64,000 nt of DNA from Trichaptum fuscoviolaceum (Eukaryota; Basidiomycota; Agaricomycetes; Hymenochaetales; Trichaptaceae). Positions 22,694 to 31,925 of this stretch are shown in pieces. Below the pieces are notes generated by a model. That model did not search any database, was not told where the DNA came from, and saw only the letters and a program-made list of their open reading frames with translations. The position numbers and the translations under genes are program-made. Position 1 is the first letter of the stretch. The number at the start of each line of letters is the position of its first letter. Where the stretch lies: contig CAJSYZ010000004.1 of assembly GCA_910574455.1 (NCBI GenBank), forward strand, positions 1,798,001 through 1,862,000, given 5' to 3'.

Positions 22694-23268
22694 TGTTACG
22701 ACCTAGAGTGGTTCCTTCGCTTTCGAGACCCTGAATCGGACACGGACGACGATCGGACGCAATGAGCGGTGGTTCTCACTCTGAGAAGCACTTTACAAGT
22801 CAATTAAGCTATTCTACACATCAGAGCTAAAGATAAACACATCACCTGAGAAGCACTTTACAAGAGGCCAAAAGTGGAGTGCTTCGCAGGGGGATCCGCG
22901 GTTTTGATGAACAAAGGTAAAAACTATACAGTACCAAGCCACTGGACCCTGATCCGACTAGGTCCGACCTGTACCGCTCACGTAAGTCGGAGTTCGGGGT
23001 CCCGCTCTAGTCGGGGTCCCGCATCGGTAGAGCGGAGGTTCAAGTCGGAGTGGCGGAAGAAAGAAAGAAAAGAGAATTGCTTGCAGGGCGCTTGTCCTAG
23101 CGGCCTGCAAACATACAGGCAAGTAACCTATGCAAAAAGGAAGAGAATCGGAGTCAAAGAAAGTCCGGTTTCGGACCGGACATGTCGGAGATCCGACTCG
23201 GAGTGTGATCGTAAAAGAAAATAAAAGAAAATAAAAGAAATAAAATAACCTGAGGTGGATTCCTGACA
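22694..23268 (-). repeat. Left LTR (3' LTR of the minus-strand element), 575 bp
   Basis: On the plus strand it begins TGTTACGACC and ends TTCCTGACA. It is 65 bp longer than the right LTR: the block GAGAAGCACTTTACAAG occurs twice, separated by 48 bp of AT-rich DNA, whereas the right LTR has it once. Confidence 0.95.
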
Positions 23269-23283
23269 TTATCCCCCTCCAAG
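23269..23283 (-). other. Polypurine tract of the gypsy element
   Basis: On the coding strand TTGGAGGGGGATAAT directly precedes the 3' LTR start (TGTCAGG). This is the usual plus-strand primer position, and GGGGGATAATGTCAGG-like junctions are common in fungal chromoviruses. Confidence 0.8.
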
Positions 23284-23310
23284 GGCGCTCCTAAAGAGCG
23301 CGCGCGTTCG

Positions 23311-26300
23311 TTAGCGAATGGCGTCGGGGTACCGACGATAGAACTTTCGGATAACGGCGGGGGCATGCTCCATGTTCGCGGCATCGATCCATTGGTCTTC
23401 CTCGGGTCCATAGCCTTTCCAGCGAACCAAATACTGCAGAGTCCGACCTCGACCGCTTCGGCGCAAATTAAGGACTTCGGATACTTCGTATTCGATGTCG
23501 CCGTCGACGTTTATGGGCTCTGGCGGTGTCTGGACGCGACCAGGAATAGTGTCCGGTGTATACTTCGTGAGAAGCGACACATGGAACACTGGGTGAATCC
23601 GCATAGTCGCAGGCAGCTGAAGCTCGTAATTCAAGAGTCTGATCTTCCGCAAAACCGTGTAGGGTCCGAGTCTCCGCGGATTCAGCTTGCGCGTGCCCGG
23701 TATTGCGATATTCCGTGCGTCGAGCCATACCTTGTCTCCTGGTCGGATGTCCGGCGTGTCTGCATGTCCCTGGTCGTAGTACCGCTTCATCCGCTCCGCT
23801 GCGACTTCGAGAGCCGCGCGAGCGTCCTCCTGAGCCTTCTGAAGCAGGTCGAGTCGGTCATCCGCAGCTGGAACCGTCGAAAGTCTGGCACTTGGTACAA
23901 TAGTGAACTCGGGGTCGTATCCATAGAGCAGTGCGAAGGGAGACACCTTGGTAGCGGAGTGCGCTCGTGTGTTGTGCGCAAACTCCGCCATGGGCAGCAA
24001 CTCCGACCAATTTTCCTGTCGGACGTCCGTGAATGCGCGGAGATACTGTTCCAACTCCTGGTTCACCCGCTCGGTCTGACCGTCCGTTTGCGGGTGGAAG
24101 GATGTCGACGTTGCGCCCTCAATACCGAGTCGGTGGAGTACCGCCTTCATAAACCGGGACACAAACTGTGTACCCCGGTCCGAAATGACTTTACGCGGTG
24201 TGCCATGGTGTTTCCAGACTTCGGACACAAACAAGTCGGCCGTCCGCGCGGAGTCAATATCCGAGGTCGTCGGTATGAAATGGGCCTGCTTGGTGAGTCG
24301 GTCTACAACCACAAAGATGGCGTCGTATTCGCCGGACTGTGGCAGCTGTGTGATGAAATCGCATGAAATGACCTGCCACGGTCCGTCTGGTACTTCGTTG
24401 GGCTGAAGCGGACCCACCGGACGTTGCGGGATGTTCTTCGTCCGCATACAAGTGTCACAGCCCGACACGTACCGCTCGACGAAGGTAGACATACCAGGCC
24501 ACCAGTAGTTCCGACTCACCAGCTCGTAGGTCTTCCAACGACCCGGATGTCCGACCGGAAGCGAATCATGGTGTAACTTGACGATATCGCGGCGGATCTC
24601 CTTGTCCTTCGGCACATAGACCTTACCCCGGTACAGCAGCAGCCCATCCTCCGTGTTCCACTCCTCCAGATCGTTCGCCAGCGCGCGCGGAGCCCCTTCC
24701 TTCACTTTCTCAATCGCCTCGACCAATTCCTCATCAAACCTCTCGGACTCCCGAATCCTCCGCAACAACTCTGTATCCCCCTCGGCCCGGACCATCCCTC
24801 GTCGCATCGCCAACGTGTAGAAGCGGTTCGTGTCCAGCAGGACCTTGTTCGTATTGTCCGGTCCGTCAGGGCGAAGATCTTCGCGCCTGGACAAAGCATC
24901 CGGCTTTCCACCGAGTCGTCCGGGACGGTGACGGATCAGAAAGTCAAAACGGCTAAGGAACAAGCTCCAGCGGGCCTGGCGTCTTGTGAGGTTTTGGGCT
25001 TCCGCGAAGAAGAGCAGGTTGCGGTGGTCCGACACAATATCAATTTTGTGCGGACTTCCTTCGAGATAGTGCCGCCACTCGTCCAAGGCTCGGACGATGG
25101 CTAGAAGCTCCTTGTCGTGGATCTCATAGTTCCTCTCCGCATCGCCCAGGGACTTCGAATAGTAGGCCACTGGGTGAATGTCACCATCTGGTCCGATCTG
25201 CGAAAGTACCGCTCCGGTCGCGAAGTCCGAAGCATCGCATTCGAGGATGAAGGGTTTCTCAAGGTCGGGCATCGCAAGGACCGGTGCCTCAGCAAACTTC
25301 TTCTTCAGACCATCGAAGGACTCTTGCTGGCGGGTAGTCCAGCGCCACTGGACATCCTTCCGCAACAATTCGGTCATGGGAACCGCCAGCTTCGAGAAGT
25401 CCTTGATAAAATGTCGGTAGAAGTTTGCGAACCCCAAGAAAGCCTGAATGTCCTTCACCTTCGCCGGAGTCGGCCAGTCGGCCACCGCTTCGACCTTCTT
25501 CGGATCCATCGAGATAATCCCAGAGCCAATGATCATACCCAAGTACTCAATGGAGTCCTTGTGGAACTCGCACTTTTCGGGCTTACAGAACAGGTCATAC
25601 TTCTCCAGACGTTGGAGTACCTCCTTAACGTGTTCCTCGTGCTCCGACTCGTTCTCCGAAAAAATGCAGATGTCATCAAGGTAGATAATGACAATAACAT
25701 CCAGCATGTCCTTGAAGAGCTCGTTCATCATCCGCTGAAACGTAGCGGGTGCGTTCGTAAGTCCGAAAGTCATAACGGTCGGTTCGAAGTGTCCTTCCTG
25801 AGTCCGAAAAGCGGCCTTCCACTCGTCTCCTTCCTTGATGCGGATATTGTTGTATCCGGCCCGCAAGTCAAGCTTCGTGAAAACGCGGGCCTTCTTCAAG
25901 GAATCGATGAGTTCGGTGGTCAGCGGGAGCGGGTACCGATTTTTAACAGTGATCTCATTGAGTTTTTGGTAGTCGACGACCATCCAAAGTGATCCGTCCT
26001 TCTTCTTGATGAAGAAGACCGGAGCAGCGGCGGGGGACTTCGACGGACGGATGTAGCCCTTGCGGAGGTTCTCCTCAATGAACTCCTTCAAGGCTGCACG
26101 TTCCGCCGGTGCCATCGGATAGATCTTGCTGTACGAAGGGGTCGATCCGGGCTCCAGGTCGATCGCATGGTCAAACGGCTTCCTTTCGGGCAACCGTTCG
26201 GCCTCTGACTTAGAAAACACCTTCGCAAACTCGCGGTACTGCGGGGGGACCATCTCCTCGAAGGACTTGTCGCCCTCCTTCACTGCCGACTTCTCCGCAA

Positions 26301-27120
26301 TCGCCTGCGACCAGGTATACGAGGCCGCAACTTTATGCACAAAGTCCGGATCGTCCGCCACATAGAACTGCTCCGCATCATGGTAGATGTCCATGTACTT
26401 TTCGGAGTACCGAAATCCGGGGGGAATCTTCGCAAGGTCGTCAGACTCACTGTCCGACTCATCTGAATCATCACCGACTTCCGCAACGCAGACTCTCGCA
26501 TGGGGCTGCGGTCGTGGTTGCATCTGTCGACTGTTCTTGCATCGCGCAGTCCGCAACTTGCGAACAGCGCGGGGTAGCGGTTGTCCGACTTCTACGACTC
26601 TTGCCGCTTCGACAGGGCGGCATTCGTTCGGACATCGCGTAAAGCTGATGGTCTCGTCGTTCCAATCAATCTCCGGGTTATGGTGGTGTAGCCAATCTAT
26701 CCCAATGATCAACGGATAGTCTCCGATGTTTGCCACTGTGGCATCGACTTCTTCTTTGTGTCCACCGATCTCCAGAGTAAGTCGGACTTGGTCTGTAATC
26801 GGACCACTCTGGTTCAGCGAATCGTCGGCGTTGTACACCTTGATTGGTCGGTCGAGAGGACGAGTACGTAGTCCGAACTTCCGCACCAACTTCTGGTTGA
26901 TGATCACCGAAAATGCACCGCAGTCTAGCAGCGCTCTCATGCTCAAAATCTTTCGGCCGTCACTTATTCTCACTGGGACATGGATGAATCGACGCAAACT
27001 CTTGTGTATTAGCGAAGTACGATTGTACACAGAGGGATCGGATACATCATCATCTAACAGCGAAAATCGGTTTGGGGTCTTTGGCGGAACGACCGCGCGC
27101 CTAGACCAACTCAAAAACCC
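23311..27120 (-). CDS. Gypsy Pol: protease, RT, RNase H, integrase, chromodomain
   Basis: About 1267 codons are open from the shift site to the stop at 23311, with no ATG at its beginning, so expression depends on the frameshift from gag. Domains in order: an aspartic protease with DCG in place of the usual DSG/DTG (LLDCGAFSVIIN, about residue 64), reverse transcriptase with YLDD (IIYLDDICIF), and RNase H (ECDASDFATGAVLS, with HDKEL and SDHRN acidic residues). Then come an integrase with an HHCC finger (CDTCMRTK) and a DDE core (ISCDFITQLP, ISDRGTQF, QTERVNQE), and a C-terminal chromodomain (YLVRWKGYGPEEDQW). All catalytic acids I looked for are present except that the protease Ser/Thr is Cys. 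Confidence 0.95.
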   Translation of the reverse strand, partial: GFLSWSRRAVVPPKTPNRFSLLDDDVSDPSVYNRTSLIHKSLRRFIHVPVRISDGRKILSMRALLDCGAFSVIINQKLVRKFGLRTRPLDRPIKVYNADDSLNQSGPITDQVRLTLEIGGHKEEVDATVANIGDYPLIIGIDWLHHHNPEIDWNDETISFTRCPNECRPVEAARVVEVGQPLPRAVRKLRTARCKNSRQMQPRPQPHARVCVAEVGDDSDESDSESDDLAKIPPGFRYSEKYMDIYHDAEQFYVADDPDFVHKVAASYTWSQAIAEKSAVKEGDKSFEEMVPPQYREFAKVFSKSEAERLPERKPFDHAIDLEPGSTPSYSKIYPMAPAERAALKEFIEENLRKGYIRPSKSPAAAPVFFIKKKDGSLWMVVDYQKLNEITVKNRYPLPLTTELIDSLKKARVFTKLDLRAGYNNIRIKEGDEWKAAFRTQEGHFEPTVMTFGLTNAPATFQRMMNELFKDMLDVIVIIYLDDICIFSENESEHEEHVKEVLQRLEKYDLFCKPEKCEFHKDSIEYLGMIIGSGIISMDPKKVEAVADWPTPAKVKDIQAFLGFANFYRHFIKDFSKLAVPMTELLRKDVQWRWTTRQQESFDGLKKKFAEAPVLAMPDLEKPFILECDASDFATGAVLSQIGPDGDIHPVAYYSKSLGDAERNYEIHDKELLAIVRALDEWRHYLEGSPHKIDIVSDHRNLLFFAEAQNLTRRQARWSLFLSRFDFLIRHRPGRLGGKPDALSRREDLRPDGPDNTNKVLLDTNRFYTLAMRRGMVRAEGDTELLRRIRESERFDEELVEAIEKVKEGAPRALANDLEEWNTEDGLLLYRGKVYVPKDKEIRRDIVKLHHDSLPVGHPGRWKTYELVSRNYWWPGMSTFVERYVSGCDTCMRTKNIPQRPVGPLQPNEVPDGPWQVISCDFITQLPQSGEYDAIFVVVDRLTKQAHFIPTTSDIDSARTADLFVSEVWKHHGTPRKVISDRGTQFVSRFMKAVLHRLGIEGATSTSFHPQTDGQTERVNQELEQYLRAFTDVRQENWSELLPMAEFAHNTRAHSATKVSPFALLYGYDPEFTIVPSARLSTVPAADDRLDLLQKAQEDARAALEVAAERMKRYYDQGHADTPDIRPGDKVWLDARNIAIPGTRKLNPRRLGPYTVLRKIRLLNYELQLPATMRIHPVFHVSLLTKYTPDTIPGRVQTPPEPINVDGDIEYEVSEVLNLRRSGRGRTLQYLVRWKGYGPEEDQWIDAANMEHAPAVIRKFYRRYPDAIR

Positions 27121-28391
27121 TGACTCTTGAGAGCAGCTGCGACCGCTTTGGCGATCTCGTCAACGGTCAGAGTGCGAGCGGCGTTCACGGTCGGAGTCTC
27201 GTTGCGGACTTCCTCGAGGGTCGCAGTTGGTGTCTTGGAAGCGGCGGCGGGCGCAGAGGCGGCGGGCGGAGCGGTGGACGACGAGGCGGCGGTCTGTGAA
27301 GCCACCTTCAATCGGACATTTGATTTCTTGCTCCGCTGCGGACAGTCTCGAGCCAGATGTCCATGCTCACCGCACTGGAAGCAAAGTCCGCGGCGCATCA
27401 TCTCCTCAGTGCTCAAGCGATCAATGTCCATCGCATCAGGGTCCCGCGTCGGTCCGCGCGAAGCGGAGTGGTGTGTCTGCGAGCGGGAGCCCCAGTTCGG
27501 ACTCCAGTTGTTCTGCTTGAAGCCAGTCCGACGTGCACGCAAGTCCTCGTCGTATTCGCAAAGCAGTCGGACCCACTGGTCAAAGCTCTTCGTCTCCGGG
27601 ATCTCCTTGCTCGCCAGATCGTAGCGGAACTGGCTGCTGAGTCCGGTCTCAAACACCAGCATCTTCCCATCCATTCCCCAGTCCACCTCCGACTCCACCA
27701 GTAACGCACGAAACTTCGCCGCATACTCCGACACCGTGTCCTTGCCCTGGCGCAGTTTCATAAGCTCCTGTCCGGCGTGGCGCTTGATGTTCGGACGTCC
27801 GAACGCGGACTGGAGGGACGCCAGGAAGAGTTCCAAGTCGGTCATGAGAGCGGGGACTTCGGTGCTCTCGAGGGCGGCGGTCGTGTGCGGACGAGCCCAT
27901 TGTTCAGCGGGCCCGCGGAGTAGCGAAGCGGCCCATAGACAGGCCATCGTCGGACTGCCTACAAACTCCTGGGGGCGCATCCGGACATAAAGTCGGACCT
28001 TCTGCGACCACTCCTCAAAGCTGATACTCTCCGCCTCCTTATCTTTCGGTGTACGCCCATAGAACGCGGGCGGGGCACCGACCTTCGGACCCTTGGGAGT
28101 GCAGGTCGCGCCTTCCTGCGCATTTCGGACGAACAGGTTCATGAAGTCGTGGAGGCGCTGGTTTTCGGCGGTCACTTCCTGCAGGTGTGACTGGAGAGGT
28201 CGGGTGGCATCATTGATAGCCTGGAGGACGTCTGGGGGGAGGTCTCCGCCCTGCTGGGGCGGTGGTGCGGTCTGGGCGGGAGCAGCGCCCGGAGTCGGAG
28301 TCGGAGCAGCGCCTGGCGCGGGCGCTGCTTGCGCGGGGTTGATCGGGTCGGTCATATCTTCGTCGGAGTCTTCTTGTCCGAATCTTCCCAT
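27111..28391 (-). CDS. Gypsy Gag with one CCHC zinc knuckle
   Basis: 426 residues from the ATG at 28391 (MGRFGQEDSDEDM) to the TGA at 27113-27111. An N-terminal Pro/Ala-rich region is followed by the capsid-like segment typical of Ty3/gypsy Gag (YGRTPKDKEAESISFEEWSQ), and near the C-terminus by a single zinc knuckle, CFQCGEHGHLARDC. It should form virus-like particles in the cytoplasm and bind the element RNA. Its last codons form the slippery site for pol expression. Confidence 0.92.
   Translation of the reverse strand: MGRFGQEDSDEDMTDPINPAQAAPAPGAAPTPTPGAAPAQTAPPPQQGGDLPPDVLQAINDATRPLQSHLQEVTAENQRLHDFMNLFVRNAQEGATCTPKGPKVGAPPAFYGRTPKDKEAESISFEEWSQKVRLYVRMRPQEFVGSPTMACLWAASLLRGPAEQWARPHTTAALESTEVPALMTDLELFLASLQSAFGRPNIKRHAGQELMKLRQGKDTVSEYAAKFRALLVESEVDWGMDGKMLVFETGLSSQFRYDLASKEIPETKSFDQWVRLLCEYDEDLRARRTGFKQNNWSPNWGSRSQTHHSASRGPTRDPDAMDIDRLSTEEMMRRGLCFQCGEHGHLARDCPQRSKKSNVRLKVASQTAASSSTAPPAASAPAAASKTPTATLEEVRNETPTVNAARTLTVDEIAKAVAAALKSQGF
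27114..27120 (-). promoter_or_regulatory. -1 ribosomal frameshift site GGGTTTT
   Basis: Read in the gag frame, the end is CAG GGT TTT TGA, so the heptamer G GGT TTT fits the X XXY YYZ slippery pattern. A slip of one base back gives GGG TTT TTG AGT, which enters the open pol frame directly before the gag stop. Position and pattern are seen in the sequence; use of the site is inference. The downstream sequence should be folded for a pseudoknot. Confidence 0.75.
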
Positions 28392-28455
28392 TCAGAGGGA
28401 TCAAAAATCGGTCGGTGCAATCGCAGGGCGTCGAAAGAACAAACTTTTGGCCTAA

Positions 28456-28965
28456 TGTTACGACCTAGAGTGGTTCCTTCGCTTTCGAGACCCTGAATCG
28501 GACACGGACGACGATCGGATGCAATGAGCGGTGGTTCTCACTCTGAGAAGCACTTTACAAGAGGCCAAAAGTGGAGTGCTTCGCAGGGGGATCCGCGGTT
28601 TTGATGAACAAAGGTAAAAACTATACAGTACCAAGCCACTGGACCCTGATCCGACTAGGTCCGACCTGTACCGCTCACGTAAGTCGGAGTTCGGGGTCCC
28701 GCTCTAGTCGGGGTCCCGCATCGGTAGAGCGGAGGTTCGAGTCGGAGTGGCGGAAGAAAGAAAGAAAAGAGAATTGCTTGCAGGGCGCTTGTCCTAGCGG
28801 CCTGCAAACATACAGGCAAGTAACCTACGCAAAAAGGAAGAGAATCGGAGTCAAAGAAAGTCCGGTTTCGGACCGGACATGTCGGGGATCCGACTCGGAG
28901 TGTGATCGTAAAAGAAAATAAAAGAAAAGAAAAGAAATAAAATAACCTGAGGCGGATTCCTGACA
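28456..28965 (-). repeat. Right LTR (5' LTR of the minus-strand element), 510 bp
   Basis: Starts TGTTACGACC and ends TTCCTGACA on the plus strand, followed by the duplication GTCGT at 28966-28970. It differs from the left LTR by six substitutions plus the 65-bp length difference; four of the six fall at CpG/TpG/CpA positions. It should contain the element promoter, active toward the minus strand. Confidence 0.95.
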
Positions 28966-29777
28966 GTCGTATGGCTTGACCATTCTTGCGCTCCTGCCTG
29001 TCGTCTTTTGCTGTTGAAATTCTAGAGAGGAAGGTTTTTACAAAGGATGCAGCATGCTATAATGGAAAACTGGGCTGACAGGTTCTTGTGGGAGAAGCCA
29101 CTCTAGAGCTCAGTAAAAAGGTCCTTTCTCCAGAACGGATTGGACTGCTGAACGGGTGTCGAGTCAAGCCCACAACCGAGGAAAGAGCAGCTGAGTATTG
29201 CAACTACCGTGAGTCTACAGTGGCGAAAGGCCAAAACCCGCCTCTGGGTGCAGGCCGGAATTTTGCGTGAAAACTCGCCATACTGAAATTTTTGTAATCA
29301 AAGTAAGAAAGATACGTCGATTTATGCAATAAAAAAATTTCCGGGCAATGTTTCAAATTTTTTTGAAGGACATGAATTTTTTTTGTTAGATTTCAGCCTT
29401 TATTGGCCTTGGATTGGCTGGAAATATAATCAGGAGTGATTTCCGAACCTTTCTGGAAAGCTACCCAACTACGGTTAAAGAGTTAGATGGCCTTTGCCGG
29501 GTTACCGGAAAAATAAATTCCGATTAAAATTTCTTGTAATGACAAATTTTCTGTTTGAGGCTCATCGGATTGCGAAAAGACATTGATTCCGCATGTTCCG
29601 AACCCGTGGGAACTATTTAGAAGAGCTGCAGCCCCAAATTAAGCAAGATGTTTCAAATTCAGACAAGATATTTTTTTCGGAATCATTTTTGCGCAAAACT
29701 AATCTATAAGAAATGAAGATACACTGCATTAGAAGCTATCTACGCAGTTTCAGGGTCATTGGTTGAGTTTTGTGTCC
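28966..29777. other. AT-rich spacer with a short conserved block
   Basis: 28966-28970 is the right target duplication. About 28980-29105 resembles about 53938-54045: both contain TGTTGAAA, a GGA...GC stretch and a short frame ending WADRFLWEKPL-stop or WASKLLWEKSP-stop. This may be the tail of a decayed repeated gene. The remainder (29280-29777) is AT-rich with poly-A/T runs and no gene that I can see. Confidence 0.4.
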
Positions 29778-29785
29778 GTAGAAAG

Positions 29786-30762
29786 CGGCCTGACGAAAAG
29801 GCCGCCTACAAGTGCCGCCGCTGCCGCATGCAGCCGCCTACAAGTATCGCCGCTGCCGCATGCATGACTGCAGACACGGAACCAATGATAAATAAGATAA
29901 AATACTGTAGAAATTAATGAAGTCATTGCATGTGCCACAGCTGTCCAAACTGCCGCATGCAGTGCCGCCTACCTGTCAAAAATGCCGCATGCAAACCCTG
30001 GCACAGCCACTGAAGTGCCGCATACACTACCGCATACAGGCTTGAAGACTGCAGTCAAGCCGCATGCAGAGTTGCAACGGGGTCCCGAACCTTCCCAAAG
30101 CGTACTAGACTCAGGTACAAACACAGCCATGCATTCAGTTTTCCACAGCCACTCATCAAATTGTAGATCTTGCATACGACAATATGATTACTTGCATAGC
30201 AGAAGTAGTTTAGATATAAAACAATCACAGTACTGTCTATTGTAATGTACTAATAAGATATAAAATAAATGATAATTAACTACGAGAAATAGAGACCAAA
30301 ATGGCACATGTATAGAAGGTGTAGGAAGTCGATGAGAAGTCTTTGTAAAACTTGTCAATGCCCGTTACCCGGTTTTTGGTAATCCTTCAAGTTGTCCGCT
30401 TGTCCCCTTAGGCTGTTCTCGGACACCAAGTCACACAGTATATTTGTCCTGATTTTAACTTAACAACACTTAATATAATACTTTCAACTAACTTAATACA
30501 CCCAATATTGACTTAAGTAAATTGTATGAGAATATATTTACTAAAGAGTGACCCAGACCATAGTCTCGTGACATTTATTTGGTCTTCAATAGATCTGAGA
30601 TATTATCGGGGCTCTTGCCCCCGGTCACTTACGAGACCGTAGGCGGCACTTTGTACAATGACCGCCTACGCCTACTAGTACTGCATGCGGTCCTGTATAG
30701 AAAGTGCCGCCTACTGCATGCGGCAGCGGCGGCACTTGTAGGCGGCCTTTTCGTACAGCCGG
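29786..30762. mobile_element. 977-bp non-autonomous DNA transposon, 8-bp TSD
   Basis: A perfect 41-bp inverted repeat (29793-29833 against 30714-30754) begins ACGAAAAGGCCGCCTACAAG; the ends extend less perfectly a few bases outward (CGGCCTG / ACAGCCGG). GTAGAAAG lies directly outside on both sides (29778-29785 and 30763-30770), an 8-bp target duplication. Inside, subterminal repeats TGCCGCATGC recur at both ends around an AT-rich core without coding capacity. Eight-bp duplications are made by hAT and KDZ-type transposases, so a relative elsewhere in the genome must supply the enzyme. Confidence 0.85.
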
Positions 30763-30831
30763 GTAGAAAGAAAAGTTTTGAAGGGGTTTCCGAGAGGCTG
30801 GTTTTAGCCTTTCGCCACTCACGTGACTGTG

Positions 30832-31348
30832 CAGTCTCCTACCCAAACCCTCCCACGGTTCGGAAGAGGCCGAGGCCTCAGGGTCATTGTAAAGTTGAGG
30901 GGGACCCTTTTCCTCCCGTTAGGGAGGGTCTGGCGCCACCTTTGCTAGCCGAAGCCCGCTCGTCGTAAGGGTCCTCTCCCGCTCACCACTTACCGTGAGA
31001 AACCTTTTTTCGTGACATGAAACCAGCTTTCAATTAAAATAATGTATCTACACAAAATCAGCACAATAACTGCATATATGAAAGCATTATAGGTGATGCT
31101 AAATACAAGTAGTCCATAAAATATATTGCTTGAAGTGGTGAACGGAGTTCAATGGAGTGTCGGCCCTCCGCATTGGCGCAGTTCCCACGGTGAACGATAG
31201 TCGGGGGTGGACCCTTACAGCGAGCGGGTCTCGGCTAAAAAGGTGGCATCAGACCCTCTCTAACGGGAGGATTAAGGGTCCAGCAAACTTTTCACGGACC
31301 CTGAGGCTTTAGCCAATCCGCCCGTGGGAGGGTCTGAGGAGGAGACTG
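30832..31348. mobile_element. 517-bp MULE-like non-autonomous element, 9-bp TSD
   Basis: The arms are imperfect inverted repeats of about 145 bp: the left starts CAGTCTCCTACCCAAACCCT and the right, read inverted, CAGTCTCCTCCTCAGACCCT. Blocks such as CCTCCCGTTA and AGGGAGGGTCTG / AGAGAGGGTCTG follow in both arms. The nine bases GTGACTGTG lie just outside each end (30823-30831 and 31349-31357). Long terminal repeats with a 9-bp duplication fit Mutator-like elements. The core (about 30985-31195) is AT-rich and non-coding. It lies 69 bp from the 977-bp element. Confidence 0.8.
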
Positions 31349-31392
31349 GTGACTGTGTGTTTCCCCCCCACAACTCCAAATCCCGTCTTTAG

Positions 31393-31434
31393 CCTTATTT
31401 GGGGTTTTTGGATATATATGGGCAGATTTCGATA
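31393..31434 (+). repeat. Short dispersed repeat, copy 1
   Basis: TTGGATATATATGGGCAGATTTCGATA, preceded by CTTATTTGGGG, recurs at 54822-54862 in the same orientation with few changes. It is probably the end of a decayed mobile element. Confidence 0.6.
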
Positions 31435-31925
31435 AGTAGTACGTAATTATGTACTTCTAAGTGCTGGTTATGTAATCTGATGTCTCGGATCCGCAACCTG
31501 GGGTCCTGGGTCACCGCCGCCGTCCTCAGGGTTCGCCCAAACCACGAACACAAAACGAGTGAAAGGACTTCTAGCTCAACTGCATGGTTGTTGGTACGTG
31601 TGATCTCCTGGTCCATATCAACCTTCAAAATTATCTGTTGACATTTTCTACCTCTTTGCAATCCACTCTCAGGCGAATCTGGATTGCGCGTGTCAGCGCT
31701 TGTCAACACCCTCTTCAACACGACCCTCTATTTTTCCAGCGAAGTTCTGTGGCTGAATACGGAGACTCGCGTCAATCGGCATGAAATTGTTGACAACCGT
31801 TTGCATGCTTGTTTGCATCTGATATAGTCCACAGGTCATTCGTAAGCTTGAGGCTATAACGTCACTGAATCTTTAATGAAGCTAAGCATGCTAACATCAG
31901 ATTACGACCTATTGGCATTGAATTT

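Larger units (their letters stand above)
22694..28965 (-). mobile_element. Complete Ty3/gypsy chromovirus, 6.27 kb
   Basis: The element is bounded by TG...CA long terminal repeats and a 5-bp duplication (GTCGT). In minus orientation the order is 5' LTR (28965-28456), gag (28391-27111), pol in the -1 frame (to 23311), a purine-rich tract and the 3' LTR (23268-22694). Gag and pol have no internal stops. The pol C-terminus carries a chromodomain, which places it among chromoviruses, whose integration is often directed to marked chromatin. LTRs differ at six aligned positions of about 510, which implies a fairly recent insertion. I did not identify a convincing primer-binding site; the sequence after the 5' LTR begins TTAGGCCAAAAG. 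Confidence 0.95.

Noticed and set aside
23031..23050. tRNA B-box-like GGTTCRAGTCGG in both LTRs
   Set aside because: No A-box at the right distance and no cloverleaf; likely chance.
22874..23224. 116-codon frame present also at 28571-28921
   Set aside because: It lies inside both LTRs, so it is duplicated with them; composition and lack of known domains argue against a gene.
23365..24366. Long plus-strand frames through the gypsy element (also 25117-25992)
   Set aside because: Antisense shadows of pol; no domain can be recognised in them.
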